From: Anaeromyces robustus
Lineage: Eukaryota > Neocallimastigomycota > Neocallimastigomycetes > Neocallimastigales > Neocallimastigaceae
DNA: 64,000 bases
Direction of reading: 5' to 3'
Assembly: GCA_002104895.1 (NCBI GenBank)
Contig: MCFG01000278.1
Coordinates: 12,501 to 76,500 of the forward strand
The position numbers were made by a program, and so were the translations under genes. The notes below the pieces were generated by a model. That model saw nothing but the letters and a program-made list of their open reading frames with translations. It had not been told where the DNA came from and made no database searches. Each line of letters starts with the position of its first letter. Position 1 is the stretch's first letter. Shown here piece after piece: positions 49,969 through 61,968 of this stretch.

Positions 49969-51340
49969 TTTTGGAGTCTTGGACATAAATCTATTAACTA
50001 ATCTAACACTTTTAGTACCTATTCCATATCTCGCGAATTTTGGGTTCATTCTCTTTTCAGCAATTTGTGTATATAGCTCAAATTCGTTGTTTCGATAAGT
50101 AAGGGAAAAAAATCTTTATGTATTATTAAATTAAAGAACTAATCAAAAATATATTCCTATCTATACTTTTTTATTATTATTCATTCATGGAACTAAAGAA
50201 TCTCGTAACCTAAAAAAGAAATTAACAGGTCTTACAAAAGAGAGAATTATTGATAAGTATTTAACGAGAGATGTACTAACAAAAAGAACTTCTATATACT
50301 TGGAATGTAAATATGGACCTTCTAAAGATTATAACAGGATCTTGCTCTATCCTATCCCACCTTAATACCAACTGGGGTTCTTCTGGATTATGAAGAATAA
50401 CGTAGCGGTTTTCTATTTAACTTCAAGTTTTTACTTAAAAGGTAAATCTACACTTGAAAAACTTTTCCTACGTGCTTGCCCTTGCTATGGTGAAAAAACG
50501 TAAAGTTTCTTCATTGGATATTCAATGGTAAGTGCCTTTGAACAGGATAGAAATACTTTTATTATAAACACAATGTAGACTTATACTTGAAGTTCACCTT
50601 TATTTAATCAAACTAAATCACTGGGATTTTCTAAGGACTCGGACGAAAATTATGAAGATAATATAATATATATTACTTTGATGCTTAACGCTTTCCTTGA
50701 TGGGGGCGAGTCTCTCCTGTTTCCGGATATTATGGGTCTGTCGCATTTTCTTACTGTTGTTATGCGCAATGGTTAATATATATATATATTTTTTCTTTCT
50801 CAATAGAGTATAATAACAATAAAAGAAATAAGAACACTTTGGGCAGCTTCAAGGGCGTCGACGTCGAAAATATTAAGGCACGGAATTTATTCTGATATGG
50901 ATTCGAAGGACATCTCCATTCGTTGAAGGCGAGAAGTTTAGAAAGTTTAAACTTCTTTCCTTTTTTTATTTATTTAATATTTTTTTTTAATTTGATTAAT
51001 ATCTGGTAATAAATTTTATTTATTTATTTCTTTTTGTATCTTTTTATTACATCTATTTATTTTACATTTCTCTTTTATTACTTGTATTTAATTTACATTT
51101 CTCTTTTATTACTTGTATTTAATTTACATTTCTCTTTTATTACTTGTATTTAATTTACATTTCTCTTTATTACTTGTGGTATTTAATTTACATTTCTCTT
51201 TTATTACATGTATTTAATTTACATTTAATGTATTTTATATATATTCTTTACTTTAATGTAATGTATATATCACATGTATGGTTAATTTAATTTAATAGTT
51301 TTAAGTAAAAAATTAATCCTAGTCTAAAATAAAAAAAAAA
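49969..51340 (+). mobile_element. LINE copy B3: tandem duplicate of the B2 3' part, with the family 3' tail
   Basis: TTTTGGAGTCTTGG at 49969 restarts sequence already present at 48886, giving a 1083-bp head-to-tail period. It is a mosaic. The opening matches B2 (CTAATCTAACACTTTTAGTA), the next part matches B1 better (GATAAGTAAGGGAAAAAAAT), and later parts match B2 again. The 3' UTR has expanded into a 31-bp minisatellite and ends AATTAATCCTAGTC, T, A-rich tail. No open frame of useful length remains. Confidence 0.75.
51061..51216 (+). repeat. 31-bp minisatellite in the B3 3' UTR (five copies)
   Basis: Units of ATTTACATTTCTCTTTTATT plus ACTTGTATTTA start at 51061, 51091, 51122, 51153 and 51186, the fourth carrying small changes. 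B1 has only a single, diverged counterpart, so the expansion arose after the copies separated. Confidence 0.9.
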
Positions 51341-52431
51341 GTTAATTATCATTTATTATTTATTTATTATTTGTTTATTTTTAATATGATAATTGGTAAA
51401 ATTTAGTATAAAGTTTAGTTTAGTTTAGTTATAATTATGTAAAGAACATTTAACTAGTGATAAAGGCTCTTTAGGTGACAATAGTAATTATTTAAAATAA
51501 AAATTCTTATAGAAATAGAATATTAATTCAAATTATTAAAATATATATTTTTTATTACTATTATTATTAACTATTATTATTATTAATTATTATTATAATT
51601 ATTAATTATAATTTTATAAAGATCTTTCAAAAGAAGGAGAAGGTAAATTATTTGGAATTTAAATATAATAAAAAAAAAATTAAAAATCTATAATTATTTA
51701 ATTTATGTATAAATCTATATAATATTAATAATATATAATAATATTAAAATAATGGCTAATTTTGTGGAGTAGATTCGAATGGCTACAAAATAACTGAAAA
51801 TATTATTAACATAAAATATATTTCTATTTTATTAATTGTCCTTTTCTTCTGTATGTAACAATGATATTAATCAATTAACATAAAAATATTACTTTATTTA
51901 TATTTTTAAAAACCCATGCATGTACACACATACAATATGTATATATTATACAAAGACATACATACATGTCTATATAAAATTTCATGTTTTTTGTTAATCA
52001 TTATTATTAAAAAAATAATAATAATTATTATTATTATTTAGTTCATCTGTAGCATTTTTGTATCAAAATTATTGAATTACAACTTTAATATTTAAATAGT
52101 AAAATAAAATAAAATAAAATAAAATAAAATAAAATAGAATAGAATAAAATAAAATAAAATAGAATAGAATAGAATAGAATAGAATAAATAGTGAAATATA
52201 ATAAGTTTTACAAGTAAAATAAAATAAAATAAAATAAAATTTTAAAGAATAAAATAAAAATTAAAATAAAATAACAATAAAGTATAAAATAAAATATATT
52301 TAAATTAATAAATAAATAAATTAATGAATAAATGGAAACCCTTTAATATTTTATTTTTATTTATAGTTTTATTAGGTTTGCATATTATAAAGCAATGAAT
52401 TATTATACTAGATTTACAAGAAAATAAAAAC
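51341..52431. other. Intergenic spacer between LINE B3 and LINE C
   Basis: About 1.1 kb of AT-rich DNA without a coding frame. It includes (AAAAT)n with AGAAT variants at about 52100-52300. The first 75 bases (51350-51425) resemble the bases after the LINE A tail (43030-43085), including a shared GGTAAAA...TTAGTATA...AGTTTAGTT pattern. Confidence 0.7.
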
Positions 52432-52513
52432 CCTCTTCTGAGCACCTTCCTAATTAATGGAATGCTCAAAAGAGGAAGAATGCCTGTTGAGTCATGGCAA
52501 CATTTAAGGCATT
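52432..52513 (+). promoter_or_regulatory. Structured 5' leader of LINE C
   Basis: Helix 1: CCTCTTCTGAG (52432-52442) with CTCAAAAGAGG (52465-52475), one mismatch, enclosing TTCC/GGAA with an 8-nt loop of different sequence from A. Helix 2: AATGCC (52479-52484) with GGCATT (52508-52513), enclosing GTTG (52486-52489) with CAAC (52498-52501). Relative to A, one C-G pair is replaced by a T-A pair with both sides changed, and the CATGG of the loop is conserved. Confidence 0.7.
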
Positions 52514-53492
52514 AGTTAGGCTTTTTGCGAAATGACAATGGTGTTGTACATGTTGTATGAAGATTATATATTTTCTTATTTTCTTAAGATATATACATAA
52601 ATTTGAACTTTTTTTTTTCCTTTTAATTTACTCTTTAAATTTCTAAATTTACGTTAATTTTTTTTCCATTAATTTTGAACATTATTTTTTTTTCTTCTTT
52701 TCCTACTTTTATTTTTCACTTTTTATTTTTTTCTTTTTCTTTCCTTCTTTATACATACTTATTCATGAGGAATATATGGTAAGAGAACTGTCAAGGTAAG
52801 TATAATTCTCTTTTTTTATATATATATATTTATTTCTATATTCTTTTATAATTCTTTTTATTTTTTTCTATTTTTTTTTTTTAATTTTTTCTTTTTATTC
52901 CCTTACCATTGTTTGTTTCTTCTTTCAATAGTATGTTATTTTTTATACTTTTATATTTTTATATTCTTTTAGGAAATTATTTTAGTTCTTTCTTAATGCG
53001 AATTCTTTGTAAATTAGTCATAGTTTATAGTATTAAATTAAACAAAAAGATAATATAATATAAGTTAGTTAAAATTTTTTAGTTTATGTATATTCTTATA
53101 AAAATAAGTTTTATCACTCTTCTACACAGTATACCCTTCATTTATATGAATTCACTAAATTCTACGCACAATAGCCTAACTTTTTACAATTCATCTCACT
53201 CACTTTTCTTACTATTACATGATAATCAATTATACAAAACTTTTCATATATATTAACGTTTACAATAAAATAAATATAAAAAGAACAACAAAAGCATAAA
53301 CAAATATATTTTACTACTCACACAGCCACTTTTTTTCCCAAATTACAAACAACTCAATTCTCTCACAGTTATCACTTAAACTTAAAGAAAATAGTTAATT
53401 GGGTTTGCTGTGATGGTACAGAGACTAATAACAATAGAAATCCAAACAACACGACCTTATAAAGGAAGAAAATCTAATTTCCAGGTATATCT

Positions 53493-56400
53493 TTGAATAC
53501 ATTTTCTAAAGATTTATTCTCTTATTTCTTAAACCCAAATGGAAAATGTTTTAATATTTGTGCCTGTTGGAATATCAACGGTTGGAATTTCGAAAAGAAA
53601 GATAGTATCAGTTATCTTAATCATGTTTTTTTTTTAAACCTGCTTGTATTTGCCTTCAGGAAACTGGTTCAAGTAAACTTCTTTCAAGTAGCATTTCATC
53701 TTCTAACTTTATCAAGAACTAGATCACTGTATATCAGCGAGTCAACCATGACATTAACGGAAATACGTGGTCTTTATATTGGTGTTCATTCTTCATGCTC
53801 ATTTACTTCCGAACCCTTGCTTTACAATTATATCCTTTCTGTTAATTTAACTTCTTTTTGGGGAAAAAATGTGCTGTTGGCAACATTTACTTCCCGCAAA
53901 AGAGATGGACAGAAGCCAAGCTTGCTTCATTTTGATGAGTTAGAAAAATGGCTCAAATTTCATAGCAAAGATAACTACCCTGCTGTTCTTATGGGAGACT
54001 TCAATATGTCTCGTCGTCGTCTTAATAATTACATTTCAAAAAGCTTTCCTATCTGGATTGTAATTTTGACGTAAGGAAATGCTCCTACTTACTCTAAAGG
54101 TTTTAAATCTTCATGTATTGATCACATTTTATTTAATAGAGCCTTTGCTGAATATTTCAACAAATTCTCTATCTGCAACTCTTTTTTTCGGAATCTCCGA
54201 TCATAAACCAATTATTTTTATCATGCAAAAAAGATCAATCTGATGTATTTATATCTTTATCCAAAAAAAAAATCAACTTGGTCTAAACACATCTGTAATA
54301 CCAAAACCCATGACATTTTAACTCATAACTATTTTGAAATCTTAGCTGCAGACCTTGAATCAAATATGGATGAATTTTCAACAGATGAAATGATTAACAA
54401 ATTTGTTGAAACCTTAAATAAAGTTGGTAAAAACATTAAAAGCTTTCATCCCTGTAAAATTGAAAGGTTCTGCATTTCACTGTCCGGCTTATGTTAAAAA
54501 ACTAGCCAAAGCACGTCACTTTTATTATAAAAGTATTTTAAACCTTTATCTAATTGTTCCAATATCGACTCTTATCTTAATCAATTTAATAAATTTAATA
54601 ACTTTTGTAATAGAATCAAGAAAATCAAAAGTAAGATTCGCGCTGCTCGTTATAAAGCTAACATAATCTCTATTGGCAACCACTTTCTTAAAAAAGAGTA
54701 TAGACTTGGTTGGCGTGATCTTAAGAAACTAGCTAAACCATCTTATTCTAAAACACCTTCTCATGTTATCAAATCTAAATTTGGAAATGATATTGTCTCT
54801 CCAAGAGAACAAATCTCTCGCTGGGCTGAACATTATAAAAGATCTTGCTTCTGATGTCTCTGGACATAGCCTCAATAAAAAATATTGGGAGAATGCTCTT
54901 AGAAATTTTCGATTTAAGGAAAATGTCTGGGATATCAATGACCCTATATCTCCCTCTGATTCGTAAAACGGTAATTTCTATGAAGAACAATCTCGGTTTT
55001 AAAATTGGTGATAAACACTGCTGTGATGATTTATTTGCTGATGACATCATCCTTATAGCACCTTCTGAAAAAAAGATTACAAAAAATTTTAAAAAGAGTT
55101 TTAAAATGGACTGATCTTAATGAATTGTTTTTTTTGGTATTCAAAAATGTACTACTATGGTAATCAAAACTATATCTTTTACAGAACCTCTTAATTATTT
55201 TGAATCTACCTTCTATCTTAATATGTATGCAATTCCTAAAGTCTCCTGTTACACCTATCTTGGTATTCCTTTTTCTAATGATTTATCTTTAAAACCTATT
55301 ATTGATAAAATGTACAATTATACAAATAAATTTTTATATTCTCTTTCTAACTTTTTTATGAACCCTAGCATTCCTTTAGCCTTTAAAAAGAAAGTTTTAC
55401 AATCTTACGTCATCAGTAAACCTCTATACTATACTATGTACTTCTTATTGGCTCTAATCAATCCAATACAAAGAAGATTCAAACACTTATTAATACTGGT
55501 ATGTTTTGGTGTATCGACTCTTTCAATAGCAAAAAAATCATTACCTAAGAATATAGATGATATTTCCTTGGATAAAAGTTATAGGTATGTTCAAAACCCT
55601 ACTATGAGTACTTATGCTCTCTCTCGAGAGACCTTCAGATACTTCCTATCGCAGGAGTTTGCGCTTCTAGACAGGTTAAGTGTTTCAAAAAAATGGAAAT
55701 TTTCACATTGTATTAAAGATCTTGTTTTACACACTATAAAAGAATTAATAGATTCTCTTCTTGGACGGTTAAATCTAGTTCATTAGTGGATAGTTTCATA
55801 AATGTGTCAGTTAGTGAATACAGAGAAATTAAAAATTGGTAATGGAATGATCTTGCTAAAAAAAACAAGGAATTAAAGGTAAAAACTATGATAAATATAA
55901 ATTTTGTGATTCCCAAACATATTATTATGTTGGGTTATAAATAACCCTCATATTAATCTAGGTATCAAATGGATAATACGTTTACGTTGTGGATATGTAT
56001 ATAACTCGAAAATAGCCTTTAAGAATGGAAAGGTTTCAAAAGAATACCCTTCTTATTGCCCTTGCTGTCAACAAAGAGAGCAATTCTTTGAACATTGGAT
56101 CTTTGATTGCCCTTTCTTTTCTCTTATTAGATGGAATTCACTAGATTTCATCAATGACCTCTTTATATAACAATTACACCTCAATCTTAGAGTATGAAAA
56201 ATATTATCAACCCATAAAATATATCTATTCCTTTTTGGTGGAACTTCAGCTCTGGAAGAGCTGCATTTCGATAAAGGGGAACGGAAACATTTAATTGAAC
56301 ATCTTTACAAAAGTTCAAAGGAGTTTCCTGTTCCATACTTTGTGGGGTTGGCTGAATATTTAACAAAAACAGTACCAGTCATATGCAGCTTTTTGGAGTT

Positions 56401-56608
56401 GTTATTTGATCGGTATAAATCAACACCCATTATTACCAAGAGCGTCGACGTCGAATCGATAAGACATAATAATAATATCTCGAATCGCGATGTTATTTCA
56501 ACCATAGGGCCTTCGGAGTCATCTTCTTTTACTAGAAATGATGAAGATTGCCCAAGGGAGAGTTTAGTGGACACCACACTATCTTTAATTCAGATGTTAC
56601 TTCTTTGA
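53493..56608 (+). pseudogene. LINE C polyprotein remnant
   Basis: Endonuclease pieces: CACWNINGWNFEKKDSISYL near 53560, then IRGLYIGVHSS near 53760 and VLMGDFNMS near 53985. The frame is shifted several times between them and again near 54240 and 54500. The reverse transcriptase stops after KENVWDINDPISPSDS (54960) and resumes directly at IGDKHCCDDLFADDIILIAP (about 55003), so the palm motifs before FADD are gone. Later parts are better kept: SCYTYLGIPFSNDLSLKPII near 55240, zinc knuckle CPCCQQREQFFEHWIFDC near 56060, and SVDVESI at 56440. It is a decayed gene of a plain LINE with no activity expected. Confidence 0.75.
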
Positions 56609-56750
56609 TTTATTTTATTTTACCATTTAGAGAGGAGTGAAATCCGAACAGTACCCTACACTGAAATTATAATTATTTCAGAAATTTATTATATTTTTCT
56701 TTATATTAAATTTATGTTATAGATTTTTTTAGATAGAAATTTTTATTAAA

Positions 56751-57142
56751 AAGTAATAATAAAATAACTAATAAAATAATTAATAAAATAATTAATAAAA
56801 TAATTAATAAAATACTAATAAAATAAATAATAAAATAACTAATAGAATAAATAGTAGAATAACTAAGAAAATAAATAATAAAATAACTAATAAAATAAAA
56901 TAACTAATAAAATGACTAATAAAATATAACTAATTAAATAAATAATAAAATACCAATAAAATACTAATAAAATAATTAATAAAATAACTAATAAAATAAC
57001 TAATAAAATAACTAATAGCTATAATTAAAAATGTATGTATAATATATAAAAATAACTATTAAAATAAATCTTAAAATAAATAGTAAAATAATTAATAAAA
57101 TAACTAATAAAATCAATAATAAAATAATAATAATAATAATAA

Positions 57143-57174
<32 letters not shown>

Positions 57175-58272
57175 AATAACTAATAAAATTATAATGAAAT
57201 ACTAATAAAATAAATAATAACCATAATTAAAAATGTATATGAAATATATAAAAATAACTAATAAAATAACTATTAAAATAACTAATAAGATAACTAATAG
57301 AATAAATAATAAAATAACTAATAGCCATATTTAAAAATGTATATAAAATATTTAAAATATATAAAAATAATGATTTCATTAAGAATGGAATATTTATTAT
57401 GAAAGAAGTTGAAAGATCCATGGATTCAATAACAAATGATACTAATACTACAGAAATAACTATTAAAATAACTAATAAATAACTAATAAATTAAATAATA
57501 AAATAACTAATAAAATAATAAAATAGATTGTAGGATAACTAATGAAATAACTAATAAAATAGTAATAAAATAATTAATAAAATTACTAATAAAATAACCA
57601 AGAAAATAATTAAATAACAACAAAATAATTAATAAAATAAATAATAAAATAACTAATAAAATAAATAATAAAATAACTAATAATATTATAATAAAATATA
57701 TAAAAATATCTAATAAAATAACTAATAAAATAACTAATAAAATAACTAATAAAATAAATAATAAAATAATAATAAAATATATAAAATAACTAATAAAATA
57801 AATAATAAAATAACTAATAAAATTATAATAAAATAAATAATAAAATAACTAATAGCCATAATTAAAAATGTATATATAATAACTAATAAAATAACTATTA
57901 AAATAACTAATAAAATAACTAATAAAATAACTAATAAATTAAATAATAAAATAACTAATAAAATAATAAAATAGAGTGTAGAATTACTAAAAAAATAAAT
58001 AATAAAATAATAATAAAATAACTAATAAAATAAATAATAAAATAAATAATAAAATATATAAAAATAGCTAATAAAATAAATAATAAAATTACTAATAAAA
58101 TAATAATAAAATAACTAATAAAATAACTAATAAAATAATAATAAAATATATAATAAAATATATAATAAAATAAATAATAAATAACTAATAAAATAACTAA
58201 TAAAATAACTAATAAAATCAATCAATAATAAAATAACTAATAAAGTAATAATAAAATAACTAATAAAATAAT
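56751..58272. repeat. (TAATAAAATAAC)n minisatellite, about 1.5 kb
   Basis: Units of ACTAATAAAAT with ATTAATAAAAT and AAATAATAAAAT variants run from the end of LINE C to about 58272, with no coding content. Short unique islands recur: CATAATTAAAAATGTATAT appears near 57020, 57211, 57321 and 57850. This shows higher-order duplication of a longer unit, not simple slippage. Confidence 0.9.
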
Positions 58273-59404
58273 TAAAAAATGTATAAAACTAATGTTAAAA
58301 GTCATTAATTTAGTTTTAATAATAATATTGACTTTATTTAATATATTTATGATAAAGAATTACATTTAATATTTAATTATAATAATAAATTACATACTTT
58401 TATATTAATACAATATGGCTTATATATAAAATTTAATAATTTACACATATTTCACCTATTCTAACATTCCCTCCTAACTCTTTTCTTTTTTTTTTTTTTT
58501 TTTTTTTTGTTATAATTTAACTCCACTTCTGAGGACCTGTACTTCCATTCATTTGGAATGCCCAGAAAAGGTTGAATGCCTGTTGATATTTGTATTTTCT
58601 TTTACTTTTACCTATTATGTATTTCTGCATATTATTACTGTATGAATCCATTGTAAATTACTTTAACTATTGTATGAGCTGATTCACTCAAAAGCATGTG
58701 CTTATACTTTATTAGAAATTAGAACAGTTATTTTTGAGTTCTTCACATTTAACTTTTTTTTTTTTTTAATTTTTATGAATATAAGATTTTACAAGATTCC
58801 AAATATATTTTCATTCGCAAAAAGAGATTTTTATATCAATTAACAATATTCTACAAGCGTTTTTTTTATAATACAGTAAAGGAGACAAACAATTGAAAAA
58901 ATCAAACAACAGAAAAAAATTTACATTCAGTTATTACTAGTATATATATATATATATATTTTTTAACTTGATCATTATTAGTTTTTAGTATTTTCGTTTT
59001 ATTTTACACTTTTTTCGACTATATTCAATCTATATTACAATGGTACGAAATTTTTACTATAGTAATGGAAATAATAATGTTTTTTTGTTCGTGGATTACG
59101 CTGTTATGAAATTGATATTAACTCTCATTAGGATTATTTTCATCAATAGCCATCACTCTTGATGGATTTTCTGGAATCTAAATTTAAGGAGTTTAATAAA
59201 TTTATTCTCTCCTTTAAACGATCTTTGTGTTTTAGAGGTTAGTATATTCAGGATTAAAATTTTATCCTCTGACTTTAATTTCGATAAATTTAAAAAAAAA
59301 TAAGAATTGTATGTTTCAAATTCTCACTTGTCGTATCGTAAATACACTCATTATATATTCGTAAACGGTCTCTTCAACAGATTAGAAATCAACTATCTTC
59401 TCCT

Positions 59405-59572
59405 TCAACAAACTTAAATGAATCAATTAATAACCAAAGTAATTCTACAACAAACTTAAATGAATCAATTAATAACCAAAGTAATTCTACAACAAACTTA
59501 AATGAATCAATTAATAACCAAAGTAATTCTACAACAAACTTAAATGAATCAATTAATAATCAAAGTAATTCT
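59405..59572 (+). repeat. Four copies of a 42-bp (14-residue) coding repeat in the LINE D ORF1-like region
   Basis: Units start at 59405, 59447, 59489 and 59531. Each encodes (S/T)TNLNESINNQSNS and neighbouring units are almost identical. LINE A has two copies of the same unit. The in-frame 42-bp period suggests that copy number changes without breaking the protein. Confidence 0.9.
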
Positions 59573-59876
59573 ACAATAACACTCTAACCATCTAATACTT
59601 CAGATTCTCTTCAACCCAATTCATTAGTTAGTCATACACTCTAATCTCATTTCTCTTAATTCTATCAAAGATAAGCTTTACTTTTTGTCTTAGCTGGAAT
59701 ACCAATAAATGGATAAAATCACGAAAAGAAAGATAGTATCGAATACTTTATTACCTTATTTTAAACCTCCTTTTTTTTTTTTCCCTGTTTTCGAGAAAAC
59801 AAATAATGGCTCTGGTGCGCCAAAAAATAGCCAACCATGTAAAGTCACTATTCCCAATTACCGATATTTTGTTAGG

Positions 59877-60705
59877 TTTTTTTAACGATTATTTTATTAA
59901 TTATTTGGAATTTGTATGCGTTAAAAAATAAAAGTAAAAGAGAAAAAAAGGTAAAAAAAATAGAGTAAAAAAAACTATATATATATAGAAAAATTTTTAT
60001 GAAAAACAAAGTATGGATATATGAGATATATATAAAAATGAAGAATTAGAAAAATTTTTATTGTGAAACTATCCAAAGAGTATTACAACAAAATTTTACA
60101 ATAAAATAATCAAAAATGAAACTAAAAAAAATGTTGCACAATAAAATATCAAATTTTTTGTTGTGTAACTCTGAGAAAGGTAACACAGTAAAAATTTTAT
60201 AATAAATTTAATAAAATTATTTTATTATATACATAAATTAATGTATTATTTACATTAATTATAGTACATAAATTAATGTATAATTTACATTAATTATAGT
60301 ACATAAATTAATGTATTATTTACATTAATTATAATACATAAATTAATGTATTATTTACATTAATTATAGTACATAAATTAATGTACTATTTATATTAATT
60401 ATAGTACATAAATTATAATGTATTATTTACATTAATTATAGTTTTATAACATTAGGTGAAAAATAGAAAATAGTGATTAATTATTTACATTAGTTATAAT
60501 AATAAACTCCTTATTTTTCTCCTTAAAAATAAGGTAAAGAAATAATTATACAAATATTAAGTATTATAATTGTAAAAGTATAAAAAAGATTAAAAATATC
60601 TATTTTAAAATGTAGACTACAATTATGTTCAATAATATAATAAATAATAAATAAATATAATAAAATATTTATTAAAACAAAATTCTTTCCTTATTTAAAA
60701 TTTTA
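59877..60705. other. 830-bp insertion inside LINE D
   Basis: LINE A homology stops after GATATTTTGTTAG and restarts at ATGAGAGG near 60704, with about 20 bases of the LINE lost. The restart is doubled as ATGAGAGGTTC then ATGAGAGGG. The insert is AT-rich, has no coding frame and no terminal inverted repeats that I could find, and contains a six-copy 35-bp array. A short non-autonomous element or a filler-DNA repair patch would both fit. Confidence 0.6.
60231..60442. repeat. Six tandem 35-bp units, each containing a palindrome
   Basis: Units start at 60231, 60266, 60301, 60336, 60371 and 60406, the last being 37 bases. Each contains ATTAATGTA and TACATTAAT as a 9-bp inverted repeat around TTATT or a close variant, flanked by ACATAA and TATAGT. 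There are no spacers, so this is a satellite and not a CRISPR array. Confidence 0.9.
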
Positions 60706-61968
60706 TGAGAGGTTCATGAGAGGGTTTATTTTTAGGTTATCATAAATCTTTGTCAAGCAATACTTGAGGAGAATTCTTTTTTAATTATATTAATATTTCC
60801 TTAACCAATTAATAATATCTATGATTCTAAATGCTCTGTTGGAAATGTATATATTATTCCTAGTCAGTTTCTCATTCATTGAAGAGTACTTTTAGCAGGG
60901 CTAGTTATTGATTGGCTTAATTAATCATCGTGATCATCATGATCATGCTTCTATCCAAGTTGAAGGGATTTTTATATGAAAACAGTGGAACTTGAAGAGA
61001 AAATATCACAGATTTAATGGTTAGATTGTTTTTGTTTTACCTCTCAATAGTTCAAGAATCTCCTGGGGTTAAAAGGTAATTTTATCTTCTGAGATTAATC
61101 ATCCTTTCTTTAGTGAATTATAAAATGATGATCCTTATTTCTTTAATGCTTCCTTTAATTTTATTGATTATCATTTAGTCTCTGGTCATCATAAACCAAT
61201 GTTGGTATATTGTAAGAAAAACTTAGTAGGATCTCTCTTTTACTCACCAAAAAAATAAATGGTTGTTCAATGGAATAGAATTCGCTTTAAGGAAATGAAA
61301 GACGATACTTTTGATAATAACAAGTTTTACTAATTTTTAAATAATGAGATTTTTAATAATCCTTCCATATCATATTGAGAATTTAATTGATAAGTTTGTT
61401 ATTGATACATCTAATTTTCAACTGCAGATGGATCTAGGAATTACATCTTCTATTGAAATTAGGAAGTCAATGTTCCCTATATGTCACTGTAATATTTACT
61501 GTCTTCAAAGAATCAAAAGCTTGAAATATCATCAAATTAAAAAAAAAGAGCCATTTGGATTATGAACCTAATCAATTTATTATTTCTTGCTGCCTCTTTT
61601 TTAAGATATTATGATAAATTAAAGAATTTAATTTAATTTAACAGTTCTAAGTAAAAGATTAATCCTAGTCTAAAAAAAAAATAACTGAAAATAAATAAAT
61701 AATAAATAAATAAATAAATAATTAATTAATTAATAAATAAATAAATAAAAAAATAATAAATAAATAAATAAATAATAAGTTAATATAAAAGTTAATATAA
61801 AATAGTGATAATTATAAAAATAAAATAAGAATATTAAACAAAAAGAAAAATATATATATATATTTTTTTATTTTATTTTTTGTTGTTAATTATAGCATTA
61901 TTTTATTTTTTTTCGTTTAATTCTTTTTAAAAGCAAATCAAAACTGTACATACACATAATAAAACAAA

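Larger units (their letters stand above)
52432..56750 (+). mobile_element. LINE copy C: 5'-complete but internally deleted third LINE
   Basis: It starts with the same folded leader as A and runs through a decayed endonuclease and C-terminal region. It lacks a recognisable ORF1-like domain matching A. Sequence is clearly diverged from both A and B, so it is a separate family or an old lineage. A deletion of roughly 0.75 kb removes most of the reverse transcriptase. The 3' end is not sharply defined: after 56608 there are about 140 bases of likely 3' UTR, then a long (TAATAAAATAAC)n minisatellite instead of a poly-A tail. Confidence 0.75.
58523..61681 (+). mobile_element. LINE copy D: A-family 5' half with a B-family 3' tail, split by an insertion
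   Basis: The leader start (CCACTTCTGAGGACCTGT) and the following 5' UTR match A, but about 95 bases covering the second helix are missing. The ORF1-like region starts at ATG 59041 and matches A to the endonuclease. An 830-bp insertion interrupts it at 59877-60705, after which A-like sequence resumes and runs to about 61610. The element then jumps to AGTAAAAGATTAATCCTAGT, C, T, poly-A, the 3' tail seen in B1 and B3 and not in A. Frameshifts are frequent; only short frames survive, such as 61344-61565. Confidence 0.8.

Noticed and set aside
60231-60442. CRISPR-like array
   Set aside because: Direct tandem units without spacers, in a eukaryotic context.
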